From contig CP046062.1 of NCBI GenBank assembly GCA_009676745.1, forward strand, positions 1,411,501 to 1,475,500: 64,000 nt of DNA. Reading direction: 5' to 3'. This document shows, in pieces, positions 34,088 to 43,122 of this stretch. The notes under the pieces were generated by a model, which was not told the origin of the DNA, ran no database searches, and worked only from the letters and a program-made list of their open reading frames with translations. The translations under genes were made by a program, and so were the position numbers. Numbering within the stretch: position 1 is the stretch's first letter; each line of letters opens with the position of its first letter. This DNA comes from Leuconostoc mesenteroides subsp. mesenteroides. Lineage in GTDB: Bacteria; Bacillota; Bacilli; Lactobacillales; Lactobacillaceae.

Positions 34088-34424
34088 TTTCGCACAATGT
34101 TTTGAATTTCAATCATGATGATAAACAAATGTCTGAACTGTTAAGTCATGAAAAAAATAGCGACTAAAACAGTAACATAGGACAAACTAAAATCGAATCT
34201 GGCTCTCTGGAGAAACAAATGTCTCCCCCACCCCCAAGACGTTGAGTAACATTGTACATCCGAGTTCAAAGAACGTCGGTGATCAGATGCCAGTGAACGA
34301 CGGTTCATTTAATAAAAATAGTCGCTTGTTTCGGCAAGACATTCGTGCCGAAACAAGCGTAGAGCGTCAATTCTTAAGAAATCAAAAGAAGATTGAGCAA
34401 GAACGGGCTCAAGAAGAGTATTAG
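34088..34424 (+). pseudogene. C-terminal remnant of a MobP2-like relaxase
   Basis: The stretch matches the 3' end of the relaxase at 45230-45584 in DNA and protein. In frame from 34242 it encodes MSNIVHPSS then GSFNKNSRLFRQDIRAETSV and ERQFLRNQKK, very close to GSFNKISRLWRQDIRAETIA and ERQFLRNQKQ at the relaxase C-terminus. Similarity begins around 34088, but stops and shifts break the upstream part. The catalytic domain is absent. It shows that a second copy of this relaxase gene once lay here. Confidence 0.75.
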
Positions 34425-35172
34425 TCACAACTATCAAGAAAATGTAAAATGACAATCATATTATGACATCAACTGAGTAGTTAAGGATTTACACAAGTGG
34501 TAAAGAGGGTTATTATCATCATCTACAACCATAAGATATTGTGATTAAAACTTCTCGCATGCTTTTAAAAATTGGCGAATAAATTTAACATGACTGTGCT
34601 TATTAATTCATTGTTTATAAGTTTAATGTATGTAGATAGTTGTTTTTTCTAATACTAGCCAGGACAGCAATAGTGTAAAGTAAACTAACCGCTACATTTT
34701 TCAACTTTTTGGTGCATATAAATATGAATAATTACTTTACAATATTGGAACATTACGTCTACTTTTAAATAAAAGCAAAAAAGTACCCTTAATTTAAAAA
34801 TTTCTCTCGATGTACAATTAAGGGTTTTATTGTATTATTTTCAATATAAATTAACTTTTTTGATGCGAGATATACGGAATTAATTATTTATAGCATATAC
34901 ATAAATGTAACAGCAGACAAGAAAATCTAAATACGCATTTTTCAATTTGTGAAGTAAGTCTATTTTAAATTAATTTCTAATATTACGTCCAATACATTGA
35001 AATTTCTTCGGATCATGAAATATCATCAAATTGTGCAACGAATATTTTTATTAACTCGAAAAAGGTGATTAGACATATATTGAATAAAAATTTTATATAT
35101 CAATATATTTATCATTGAAAAATAAAAATAGATGATGTATCATGTATTTATCAATAAAAAGGAAATGAGGAT
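34425..35172. other. 750-base stretch without a gene; one terminator-like hairpin
   Basis: I find no open frame with a start signal. A hairpin at 34785-34825 (ACCCTTAATT / AATTAAGGGT) followed by TTTTATTG may be the terminator of a lost gene. The rest is AT-rich and featureless to me. Confidence 0.4.
34785..34835 (+). terminator. Orphan terminator-like hairpin
   Basis: ACCCTTAATT (34785-34794) and AATTAAGGGT (34816-34825) are separated by 21 bases and followed by a T-rich tract. No intact gene ends just upstream. Confidence 0.5.
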
Positions 35173-36050
35173 ATGTTAAAAAAGTTTAGGTACACAGAAA
35201 TTAGAAATTTCATCAATTGTAATAGGTTTCATGAATATAAGTAGCATGTACAGTCGCGTTGATGATAAGGAATCAATTGCGTCAATTAAGCAGGCGCTCG
35301 GTCGCTAATGGCATTTCCATATTTGACACTGCAAATGTTTATGGTAAATGGTAACGGTCATAATGAAAAATCATTAGGAAAAACGCTTAAAGGCGCTGGA
35401 CAAGCAAGTGACAATGGCAACAAAAGTAGGCATTGAAGAAATGTAATTGAACCAAAAATAGTCCACGGCCGCCCTAATTATATTAGATTTGTATTATCTG
35501 CATCGAGTGGATCCAGATAGTACAAATTGAAGAGGGTAAAGTTAAGCACATTGGAATATCAGAACTTTCTTTGTCAACGATTAAAAGAGCTCATCAAACA
35601 CATTCTATAATTGCGGTTCAAAGTGAATATTCATTATGGAGTCGTGGTATTGAGAAAGAAATAATGCCTTATTTACAAGCAAATAAAAATGGGTTTGTAG
35701 CATACAGTCCATTGGGCAGAGAATTTTAGTTTGGATGCGTCAAAAGAAGACTTACGACGATATTTGCCTAGGTTTCAAGGTCAAAATCTCACTGCTAATC
35801 AGGAAGTATTTAAAGTAATTCGTAATGAATGACACCTTCACAACTAGCCTTGGCATGGTTATTGCAAGAGAACAGCAACTTAATAGCTATCCCAGGAAGT
35901 AAATCAATTCAGCACATTAACGAAAATATTGCATCAAGTCATATTGAGCTTGATGATAAAATAATTCATATTTTAGATAAAACATTTGATGAATCTAATG
36001 CACATGGCAGTCATTATCCTAATATGTTAATGGGTGAATTGGAAAATTAA
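35173..36050 (+). pseudogene. Aldo/keto reductase pseudogene (multiple frameshifts)
   Basis: ATG 35173 follows a GAGG site, but the frame shifts soon. The segments LGTQKLEISSIVIGFMNISS, then VDDKESIASIKQALGR and later frames with FDTANVYG-like and ATKVGIEE-like pieces, HIGISELS and the C-terminal 73-residue frame (MTPSQLALAWLLQEN, AIPGSKSIQHINEN) line up in order with the AKR family (LGxxGLEVSxIGxG to AIPGxKxxxxxxEN). At least four frame changes are needed. It converges with a MarR gene and lies 570 bases from an intact aldo/keto reductase of a different type. Confidence 0.8.
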
Positions 36051-36088
36051 AATAGATTCATCAAGTTAATGATGAATCTATTTTAATT
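36045..36088. terminator. Bidirectional terminator between AKR relic and MarR
   Basis: Two perfect 19-base arms (36045-36063 and 36070-36088) lie between convergent genes, with A and T runs on both sides. Confidence 0.85.
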
Positions 36089-36531
36089 CTTTTTTCAATT
36101 TTTTGTTCACTCTCTGTACCATTTATTTGATATCTCAAAACAGAAATAAAGGTTTTAATATCAATCGAGTCAGGTAAAGAGGAGAGGTTATATGCATTAA
36201 ATAGGTTTTCTTTCTCCTTGATGCTAGGTATTAACTTACGGCCCTTAGAGGTCAAATGTAGGACTGATTTTCGATTATCATCAATGGCTTTACTTTTATA
36301 GATGAAACCATTTTCCACCAATCGTTGCACTAATCTACTAGGACTTTTACTTTCACAAATTAATAGATGACCTAACTCTTTTAATGATAAAGGTTCTTTT
36401 TTTGACAAAACTTGTAATACCTCACTTTGATTAGGTGTTATACCAAGAGGAGACAAGAACTCGGCATATTTTCTCTGACCTTCTTTTTGGACAGCGTTGA
36501 TAAGATATCTTAATAAATCAGCATCATTCAT
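36061..36531 (-). CDS. MarR-family transcriptional regulator
   Basis: The 156-residue winged-helix regulator contains the HTH (GITPNQSEVLQVLSKKEPLS, LKELGHLLICESKSPSRLVQRL) and the wing with DDNRKSVLHLT, i.e. the conserved DxR. The C-terminus is longer and more charged than usual. It is divergent from the intact aldo/keto reductase, 90 bases away, and is its likely regulator. AGGATG is upstream of the ATG. Confidence 0.85.
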   Translation of the reverse strand: MNDADLLRYLINAVQKEGQRKYAEFLSPLGITPNQSEVLQVLSKKEPLSLKELGHLLICESKSPSRLVQRLVENGFIYKSKAIDDNRKSVLHLTSKGRKLIPSIKEKENLFNAYNLSSLPDSIDIKTFISVLRYQINGTESEQKIEKRIKIDSSLT

Positions 36532-36621
36532 TTTTTCATCCTAATTAAATGTATTTTTATCTAATAGTAGTATACTACACAACCATTGTACGATTAAAAT
36601 AAAAAAGGAAATAAAATAACC

Positions 36622-37596
36622 ATGAATAAAACTAGACAATTAGGGCAAACTAATCTGTTTTTATCACCACTGGGACTAGGTACCTGGCAATATAGCACAA
36701 AAAATAGCAGTGGATCCTCAATGTGGGGAAATACCGAGATGGAGACGGTTTATGAAATTATCAAGTATTCTTTTCAAAATGGAATGAATTGGATAGACAC
36801 TGCTGAGATTTATGGCAATGGGACTTCTGAAACATTTATTGGGGAAGTGACACAGCGCTTGCAAAGAGAAAAAGCTTTAAGAGCCAATCCTTTAATCGCT
36901 AGTAAATGGTTTCCTTTAGCTCGTTCGGCGTCATCAATCGCCAAAACAATTGATGACCGATTAAAATATCTACAAGTACCTACCATTGATTTATATCAAA
37001 TTCATCAACCGACATCTCGATCATCTTTAAGAAAGCAAATTGAGGCTATGGTATCGCTTGCAGAGCAACACAAAGTGAAACAGATTGGGGTAAGTAACTT
37101 TTCTGCTAAACAAATGGTCAAAGCCCATCATTTACTTCAAGAATATGGGATGACACTTGCTTCTAATCAAGTTAAATATAATTTACTACACCGTAATCCT
37201 GAGAAAAATGGCACACTAGAAGCCGCTAAAGAATTAGGGATAACAATAATTGCTTATTCACCCTTACAACAAGGATTATTAACAGGGCGCTTTCATGAAC
37301 AACCCGAATCTTTATCAAAGGTGAGTCGTTTCAGAAAGCTACAGTCTAATCTGTCTACCAAAACATTGCAAAGAACTGAGCCACTTTATCAAGAACTAAA
37401 GAGATTATCACTAAACTATGGGGTGACAATTTCTCAGATTTCTTTAAACTGGTTGATTAATGCTCAAGGGGATACAGTTTTAGCTATTCCAGGTGCGTCT
37501 AAGATACAGCAAGCACAAGAAAACGTAGGAACTTTGAATTTTGATTTGTCTAACAAAGATATTGAACGACTAAATCATATTTCAGCAAATTTATAA
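36622..37596 (+). CDS. Aldo/keto reductase
   Basis: This 324-residue NADPH-dependent TIM-barrel reductase has the AKR catalytic Asp-Tyr-Lys-His: WIDTAEIYG (Asp, Tyr), SKWFP (Lys) and DLYQIHQP (His). It has the HTSSN-type cofactor loop VKQIGVSNFS and the NADP pocket AIPGASKIQQAQEN. Substrate specificity is not clear, but members reduce aldehydes or ketones during stress or detoxification. It is preceded by AAGGAA and controlled probably by the divergent MarR. Confidence 0.9.
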   Translation: MNKTRQLGQTNLFLSPLGLGTWQYSTKNSSGSSMWGNTEMETVYEIIKYSFQNGMNWIDTAEIYGNGTSETFIGEVTQRLQREKALRANPLIASKWFPLARSASSIAKTIDDRLKYLQVPTIDLYQIHQPTSRSSLRKQIEAMVSLAEQHKVKQIGVSNFSAKQMVKAHHLLQEYGMTLASNQVKYNLLHRNPEKNGTLEAAKELGITIIAYSPLQQGLLTGRFHEQPESLSKVSRFRKLQSNLSTKTLQRTEPLYQELKRLSLNYGVTISQISLNWLINAQGDTVLAIPGASKIQQAQENVGTLNFDLSNKDIERLNHISANL

Positions 37597-37852
37597 TGCT
37601 TTTTCATTTATTGAACAATAGACAAGATATGAAGGATATTAAAAGATATTATTCCTATACTAAAAATTGTCTATTATTTTACTTTAAGACCAAATTTTTA
37701 CAAATTAGCAAAAACAAAACTCTATTCTAAAAAAACAAATTAACTATTGTTTAGCACTTGAATAAATTTTTCATTGTCTTCGTGATTTTTAATGGCTATT
37801 CTATGAAAGTTGCTATTTTGAATTATATTCAAGGTCTAGGGGGTTAAGGTGT

Positions 37853-38149
37853 ATGTATAATTACAGACGAGTTTACACGAATTCGGCTAAGTGCAAAACG
37901 ATTTATGGCGATTTCAAGTTACCAGTTTTTATTGATACTCGAATTGCTAGCGCTTTGGCAATTACAGCAGTGATCCATGCCGTAATTATTTTTTTGTTCA
38001 AACTTTATACTGTAAACAATGGGGCTTCAACATGGAGGTTTGCTGTATTAGTTGGCACCTTAGTTGGTGTTTATCAATTAGACAAGCTACTCAAATTTGA
38101 TGATTTATCATTTGAGACAACGCTTAAATATGCTGTAACGCATTATTAG
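37853..38149 (+). CDS. TcpE-like conjugal transfer membrane protein, probably truncated
   Basis: The 98-residue protein starts YNYRRVYTNSAKCKTIYGDF and KLPVFIDTR, then two transmembrane helices (ASALAITAVIHAVIIFLF, WRFAVLVGTLVGVYQLDKLL). The N-terminal (Y-K-Y)...IYxxxxxKLPxP pattern and the two-helix hairpin fit TcpE/PrgI-type proteins of Gram-positive conjugation systems. After the TAG the same frame continues RCWFQKKQLYQDKHLNTNN, as if the original protein ran another 25 residues. Together with the nearby TcpA remnant it is a relic of a transfer operon. AAGGTG lies before the ATG. Confidence 0.5.
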   Translation: MYNYRRVYTNSAKCKTIYGDFKLPVFIDTRIASALAITAVIHAVIIFLFKLYTVNNGASTWRFAVLVGTLVGVYQLDKLLKFDDLSFETTLKYAVTHY

Positions 38150-38234
38150 CGTTGTTGGTTTCAAAAGAAACAGTTGTATCAAGATAAGCATTTGAACACT
38201 AATAATAAACGCTATCAAATTTTATAGTCTTTAA

Positions 38235-38258
38235 AAAGCATGTTTTCACACATGCTTT
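38235..38258. terminator. Hairpin after TcpE-like gene
   Basis: AAAGCATG (38235-38242) pairs with CATGCTTT (38251-38258). The flanking T tract is weak. Confidence 0.4.
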
Positions 38259-38314
38259 AACCATCTTATCGCCAATTAAAATAGGGCAGTTCCAGCGGAT
38301 AACTAAAACAAATT

Positions 38315-38884
38315 TTAATTGTGATTCAACATATTTTGTAATTCCTCATAAGCACTAGGCAGCTCAAATATATTATCTCGATCAATAAAATGCTTTCCAC
38401 TGGGTAAGAGAACAAGTTTGCAATTTAGATGCCTAGCTAATATTTGGGAATAATGAGAAGGGACAATATCATCATCAATTGCTGAAATCACAACTGCATT
38501 CTTTATTTTTGGTAATGTAATATCCATATCAAGCGGAGAATCAGTAAATTCATGTAATTGCGGTAGTGTATTAGTAGTTTCATCAAATCCAGAAACTAAA
38601 ATTAAATTAACATTTGACACATCGTGCTGTGAAACAAATCTAAGTGCTTCAATACAGCCTAGGCTATGACCAATAATCGTAATATTAGTTGATGTGTCAA
38701 TAATTTCGTCTACTTTTTTGTCCCACTCTTTAACTTTAGGATTGTCGGAGTTAGGCATTTTTATAATGTTAATCGGAATGGAAAAATTTTGTTTCGATTT
38801 ATTGTTGAGCCAAGGGAACCAATTGTCTTCTGGACTTGCTGTGTAACCATGAATTAAGTAGATTTTGTTTTCTGATTGTTCCAT
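38315..38884 (-). CDS. RBBP9/YdeN-type alpha/beta serine hydrolase (second copy)
   Basis: This protein has 189 residues from ATG 38884, whose TGGAG site is 7 bases upstream; the ATG at 38890 is too close to it. The nucleophile is Ser74 in GHSLGC, Asp is in SAIDDDIVPS and His in SGKHFID. It has the N-terminal IHGYTASPEDNWFPWL typical of the family and is homologous to 3355-3894. It is inserted between transfer relics, probably as acquired cargo. Confidence 0.8.
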   Translation of the reverse strand: MEQSENKIYLIHGYTASPEDNWFPWLNNKSKQNFSIPINIIKMPNSDNPKVKEWDKKVDEIIDTSTNITIIGHSLGCIEALRFVSQHDVSNVNLILVSGFDETTNTLPQLHEFTDSPLDMDITLPKIKNAVVISAIDDDIVPSHYSQILARHLNCKLVLLPSGKHFIDRDNIFELPSAYEELQNMLNHN

Positions 38885-39174
38885 CTTCATTCTCCAGATA
38901 TTTGTTTCAATTAATACTATAGTTGTTCATGATTATAACAGAGTTCATAGTTTTTATCCCATGCAAAATGGTCGTTACTAAAAAATATAGAAAAGTAGGG
39001 GTTGCAAAGATTGGAAAATGAATTTTAACACAAATATGTTTATAAATTACAACGTAAGTATGATATAGCAATTATCATGATGTTATTGTAGTTAACATTG
39101 TTCGAATGAAATGAGGCTCATCAATGTTACTATTACTATAAAATACAATTTGGAAAAATTAGTGGAGTATATCT

Positions 39175-39636
39175 ATGGAAATTAAGAAAGTAAATACTAC
39201 AGACCAGGATTTTAATAGACTGGTTCAGATTCTTGACAATACATTATCTAATTTTAACAATGGTATTCAAAATACAGAAAAAAATGAATATCATGTATTT
39301 AACTCGGTTAGTGATTTAACAGATGTTTTTATTGCTTATAATCTAGGACAGGCCCTTGGTTGTGTGGCAACCAAAATCTATTCCGAAGACGCATTAGAAA
39401 TGAAAAGATTATTTGTGGATCCTATAGCTAGAGGCACTGGTATAGCAACTAAATTAATTAGCAAGTTAGAGTCCCAAGCTTATTCAAATGGTTATAAAAA
39501 AATCATTGTGGAAACCGGTAGAAATAATAATGAAGCAATTCGACTCTACACGAAAATGAATTATCAGTTAATCGATAATTATCCACCCTATGACGGACTA
39601 AGCAATTCGGTTTGTATGTCAAAATATTTATTATAA
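39175..39636 (+). CDS. GNAT family N-acetyltransferase
   Basis: The 153-residue GNAT has strand 4 ALEMKRLFVDPIARGTGIAT with the acetyl-CoA loop ARGTGIAT (the R/Q-x-x-G-x-G/A signature) and the C-terminal VETGRNNNEAIRLYTKMNY. The latter (N-x-E-A-I-x-L-Y) is typical of YjgM/PhnO-like GNATs. The substrate is unknown. GTGGAG precedes the ATG by 8 bases. It lies in a cluster of transfer-gene relics and is probably cargo. Confidence 0.85.
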   Translation: MEIKKVNTTDQDFNRLVQILDNTLSNFNNGIQNTEKNEYHVFNSVSDLTDVFIAYNLGQALGCVATKIYSEDALEMKRLFVDPIARGTGIATKLISKLESQAYSNGYKKIIVETGRNNNEAIRLYTKMNYQLIDNYPPYDGLSNSVCMSKYLL

Positions 39637-39659
39637 TAATGATTTAGATAGGAGCATCA

Positions 39660-40374
39660 TGTTTAAAACAATTAAATATAGTAATCAGTATTTAGCAAAG
39701 GCTTTATTTAAAAGTACTTTGCTTTTTGGTATTTGAATATGTTTCAATTGTTGATGCAAGGACAATATAGTTGGTGGTAATTGTCGCCTATTGTTTTAAG
39801 TATTCTGTTGATTGGTTTGGTTTTACAAGAACTATGCCCCAGAACATTCTGATTTTATTTCAAAGTACCTGAAAACAGTTAAGTTGCGCCAAATGATAAG
39901 ATTGAAATTTAGTAAGAATAAAATGGTTAGTACTTTTGCTTTTGACCTAATTAAGTTTAGGCGACAATTAGAAGAGTTGAAACCCCCAAAAGGGTTATTG
40001 CAGATTTCAAAAGGTATTGATTCACAGCAATGTCTAATTTGAATGATATAGTGATATTAGGACGTTAACTTGGTTTTTATATTTTGATTAGTATGCAAGC
40101 TGATCCAGATTCTTTGCCAATGACAGTCTGTAACCAATTAAATATGCGTATTAACATGGGTGTGCCAACACCAGAAATTGAAAAAATGGTGTTTCCTGAT
40201 AATGAAAAACAGTTGCGCCCTTTGTCTTCACATTTGAAAGGGTGGGGCTTTATTAAGATTGGGGATAGTCAAGTTAAGTCGTTTTTTGCACCAGAAGTAC
40301 CAAAAGATTTTAATTTACATGAATATATGCGTGAAAATATCGCAAAGTACCAGGTAAAGCAAAATAAAAAATAA
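39660..40374 (+). pseudogene. Decayed TcpA/FtsK-like conjugation coupling ATPase
   Basis: ATG 39660 with AGGAG upstream opens MFKTIKYSNQYLAKALFKST, but stops appear after 25 codons. The reading resumes in pieces, and from about 40055 it encodes ILGR-stop-LGFYILISMQAD, PDSLPMTVCNQLNMRINMG and GWGFIKIGDSQVKSFFAPEV. The last part is the C-terminal ATPase segment of TcpA/FtsK-type coupling proteins (GRxxGFxLIxxxQ, LPxxVRxQxxxRIxxG). The Walker A region is deleted, so the gene cannot work. It supports an old transfer operon here. Confidence 0.65.
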
Positions 40375-40388
40375 TTGACTATCAAAAA

Positions 40389-40411
40389 AAGCAGTTTATA
40401 GTAAACTGCTT
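40389..40411. terminator. Terminator between TcpA relic and ASCH gene
   Basis: AAGCAGTTTA (40389-40398) pairs with TAAACTGCTT (40402-40411) and is flanked by an A run on the left. It serves convergent genes. Confidence 0.65.
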
Positions 40412-40460
40412 CATGCTGATCAATTTGTATATATTAGTCTACTTACTTAAATAATAATTA

Positions 40461-40910
40461 TCATTGTACAGGGTACACAACGTGAAAATTTTCAAGAACC
40501 ATTTTAGCATCTTGCTCTTTGAACACAAGCCCTTCTAGTTGGTATTCGTTGATAAAAAATTCATTATGAACATGACGCCAGTATTCTAGGCTTCGGTCTC
40601 CTTCGCCTTCAAGATAGGCATGTTTTTCACTAACGTCTAGGTAGTTTTTAATCTCAACATTATCACTTTGTATGACACAAATGGCTTGATTTTCACTGTC
40701 TAACACCACATCATAGGCACCTAGTTGCGGTAGAGATTCATCTTTTTCGTATAAGTCTAGTGAACTTGTGGTTGCTGTTTTTTGACCACTTATGACCAAA
40801 TCTGCCAGTTCATCAGCGGAGACACCAAATTGAAAAGCTGATTGCAATTTTGCATCGTGGGGTACAATATTAGATTCTTGTGCTTTTTTAAAAAGTTCAT
40901 TCGGTGTCAT
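40461..40910 (-). CDS. ASCH domain-containing protein
   Basis: This 149-residue protein has the ASCH fold (PUA-like beta barrel): QFGVSADELADLVISGQKTATTS matches the conserved ExxxxxxGxKTxTxS, followed by LPQLGAYDVVLDSENQAICVIQ and ending in the charged AYLEGEGDRSLEYWRHVHNEFF signature of YqfB-type ASCH proteins. ASCH proteins bind nucleic acid or act on modified nucleosides (YqfB hydrolyses N4-acetylcytidine). This subfamily with EGEGDRSLxxWR is widespread in Firmicutes as a stand-alone protein. The function here is not proven. Confidence 0.85.
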   Translation of the reverse strand: MTPNELFKKAQESNIVPHDAKLQSAFQFGVSADELADLVISGQKTATTSSLDLYEKDESLPQLGAYDVVLDSENQAICVIQSDNVEIKNYLDVSEKHAYLEGEGDRSLEYWRHVHNEFFINEYQLEGLVFKEQDAKMVLENFHVVYPVQ

Positions 40911-41139
40911 TTTTGATTTCTCATTTTTTAGAAATTATCTTAATACTTAATTAATTATATCACTTTGTAATTTTTGTTCAGGAAATAATTTTTAAAAACT
41001 ATATTATAGATTGTTTTGAATATTGTGCAAGTAAAAAATGGGTCTGAATTTAATTGACTTGTGAAAGATTTTGAAAATGACCTGTTTTTTAGTACCTTTA
41101 AACGTTGATATAACTTAACTTTGTATAATTCGAAATTAT

Positions 41140-41770
41140 GTAAACCCTGATTGATTTGGTACTTTGAACAAGACTGCTAGCCTGACAAAGAGTGTTTTCA
41201 ATAAAAACAATGATGTATTGAAACTGCATTTTACTGCCATGACTGATTATGGTGGTAGTCAATTCACAGGTCGTGTCATTGCCTACTTCAAATAATACGC
41301 TCGTGGTCCAATTCAAAAACCTAAGTCACAACTTAAATACTGTAACACTAACTGCTCATGATAAGAGCATCAACACGGCAACATTTGAAGCACCAAGTAA
41401 CGTAGTTGCTGATAGTTCACGTACGAAGAAAACATCGGCAAATAGCAATACAGCAAACGGTAAATCCATCATCAATCGTGACAAAGTTTCTAAGTTAGGT
41501 ACGTTAACCTTTGCTAATCAAAAGGAACTCGAAGTTAACGAAAGTGAAGCAAAAATTGCGACACAACAAAAAATAGTTGCCCAGTCTGATGACTCTGATA
41601 CACAAACTAGTATTGATAATGCGCGTGATGCTATTACTCAAATACGAACACAAATCAGTGATGCACAAAAAAATATTCAACGTGCCAAGACAAATATTAG
41701 TCAATATGAAAAGACAAAAAAGCAAGTTCAAAAAGGCAAATCGTTGTTGCCAAAACCAACCGATTTGTAA
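41140..41770 (+). pseudogene. Frameshifted protein of a transfer region (family unknown)
   Basis: The first frame (about 41140-41291) encodes TLNKTASLTKSVFNKNNDVL, HFTAMTDYGGSQFTGRVIAYF and ends; the second from 41249 reads NNTLVVQFKNLSHNLNTVTL, then a Ser/Thr/Asn-rich linker and a long coiled coil (DNARDAITQIRTQISDAQKN). Joined they make a beta-domain plus coiled-coil protein whose start is missing, because an N-terminal part is not seen. I do not recognise the family; it may be part of the relic transfer operon. A terminator follows. Confidence 0.45.
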
Positions 41771-41774
41771 TTCT

Positions 41775-41813
41775 AAATAGTCCAAGAAATTCCCTAATGG
41801 GCTATTTTTTATA
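41775..41813 (+). terminator. Rho-independent terminator
   Basis: AAATAGTCC (41775-41783) pairs with GGGCTATTT (41799-41807) through one G-T pair, followed by T residues. Confidence 0.75.
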
Positions 41814-41861
41814 GCAAAGCCCGGTTACAGATAGTGTTGTGACTGGTAATCTCTTGAAATG

Positions 41862-41893
41862 CCCGCATGGCGGGATTAAAACCACAAGGTTTT
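41862..41893 (+). promoter_or_regulatory. Two adjacent hairpins before the mobilisation genes (possible oriT)
   Basis: CCCGC-ATG-GCGGG (41862-41874) and AAAACC-ACAA-GGTTTT (41878-41893) are two compact inverted repeats just upstream of the RHH protein and the relaxase operon. An oriT usually has such structures and sits here. A TTAACCTG segment (41901-41910) could hold the nick site, but I recognise no known nic consensus. Confidence 0.4.
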
Positions 41894-41943
41894 CCTTTCC
41901 CCTTAACCTGTTCCAAATTCACTAAATATTATATGGAGGTTGT

Positions 41944-42321
41944 ATGAAGGGTATAACAAAAACAATTAAAAATATTGATGAACATGCTTTGAAAATCATT
42001 GAAACACAAGCATCAAAAGAAAATGTCTCGTCCAGTCAATTAATTCGCGAACAAATTGAAGATTATGCTAAGCGACTTGAGGAAGATAACGCAGCAAAAA
42101 TATTGCATAGCTATCTTGACGATTTAATCATGGCTAACAACAATTTTGTGCATGGATTAAATGACAATACAATTGCGATAGGTGAAATGTTTAAAACAAT
42201 TCTAGTGCGTCTTGAAATGTATTTTCCAGACTTAAATGATGAGGTTGAACGAATTCAAAAAAACGCTTGCCCTCAGGAAAAAAATTTGCCAAAGTCAATC
42301 GACTTTGATGAGTTTGAATAA
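41944..42321 (+). CDS. RHH-type relaxosome accessory protein (MobC-like)
   Basis: This 125-residue protein starts with a ribbon-helix-helix: TIKNIDEHALKIIETQASKE and VSSSQLIREQIEDYAKRLEE, the size and layout of RHH mobilisation accessory proteins. A helical part of about 60 residues follows. GGAGG lies 4-5 bases before the ATG. It is the first gene of the mobilisation operon and probably binds the nearby inverted repeats to help the relaxase open oriT. It may also repress its own operon. Confidence 0.75.
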   Translation: MKGITKTIKNIDEHALKIIETQASKENVSSSQLIREQIEDYAKRLEEDNAAKILHSYLDDLIMANNNFVHGLNDNTIAIGEMFKTILVRLEMYFPDLNDEVERIQKNACPQEKNLPKSIDFDEFE

Positions 42322-42336
42322 ACAGAAGAGGTTCAA

Positions 42337-43122
42337 ATGAAAAATTATAAACGTGGTCTCTTTGCGAGAAAAATTTTATTGGTCTTTGTCATATTGATAG
42401 GTTTTGTGTATTTAAACCGTGTGTCAATTTTACAAAAAATTGTAGCCATTGGTTCCCAATCACAGATCGTTAATATTGATAAACAAAGTAGCTCACCAAC
42501 AAAAAATGATGAGCTAGTTAACTTGAAATATACTGGTCAAACAGTTGTAGAGGTCAACCATAATCAACCAACATTTACACAAGATGATTTACAAATAAAA
42601 CAGGGTGGATGGCAAAAAATTTCATCACTAGATTGGCTAGGTAGACCTCAGGTTGCTAATGCATTGCTTAACCAAAAATTGATGCCGCCCTCTCAAAAGT
42701 ATAAAGCGCGTGAACGATTAACAATCAAAACGCCAGGTTACCATGCCATCAAAACGGGAACGAATAATACAGACTGGCTATACAACCGTAGTCATCTAAT
42801 TGGGTATCAATTTACTGGCCTAAACAATGAAGCCAAAAATTTGATCACAGGGACACGACAATTAAATGCAGATAGTCGAGTGAATGCAAAAAGTATGGTG
42901 ACTTATGAAACAGAAATTGCTGATTATCTACATCAGTCAAAAAATAATTATGTGCGATACCAGGTGAAGCCAATTTACAAAAATGTTGAGTTAGTTCCTC
43001 GTGGTGTTCATATGATGGCACAGTCAAATGACAATACTTTGAAATTTAATATCTATGTTTTTAACGTTCAAGATGGCTGGACAATCAACTACTTAAACGG
43101 TAATGCTGAAAGGAGTGAATAA
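42337..43122 (+). CDS. Membrane-anchored DNA/RNA non-specific endonuclease (EndA/Spd-like)
   Basis: The 261-residue protein has an N-terminal membrane anchor (FARKILLVFVILIGFVYL) and a beta-beta-alpha-metal nuclease domain. The active-site region DWLYNRSHLIGYQFTG matches the (D/N)RxHLIGxxxxG motif of EndA/Spd-type nucleases; His is the general base and NLITGTRQLNADSR carries the metal-binding Asn. The gene is between the RHH protein and the relaxase. Nucleases of this kind are found in some Gram-positive mobilisation regions, where they could act at the cell surface. The link to transfer is inference. Confidence 0.85.
   Translation: MKNYKRGLFARKILLVFVILIGFVYLNRVSILQKIVAIGSQSQIVNIDKQSSSPTKNDELVNLKYTGQTVVEVNHNQPTFTQDDLQIKQGGWQKISSLDWLGRPQVANALLNQKLMPPSQKYKARERLTIKTPGYHAIKTGTNNTDWLYNRSHLIGYQFTGLNNEAKNLITGTRQLNADSRVNAKSMVTYETEIADYLHQSKNNYVRYQVKPIYKNVELVPRGVHMMAQSNDNTLKFNIYVFNVQDGWTINYLNGNAERSE

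Noticed and set aside
41862..41893. Reading the two hairpins before the RHH gene as a plain terminator
   Set aside because: Not fully excluded, but a proper terminator already lies at 41775-41813 and the second hairpin is not followed by a continuous T run; kept as an oriT candidate of modest confidence.
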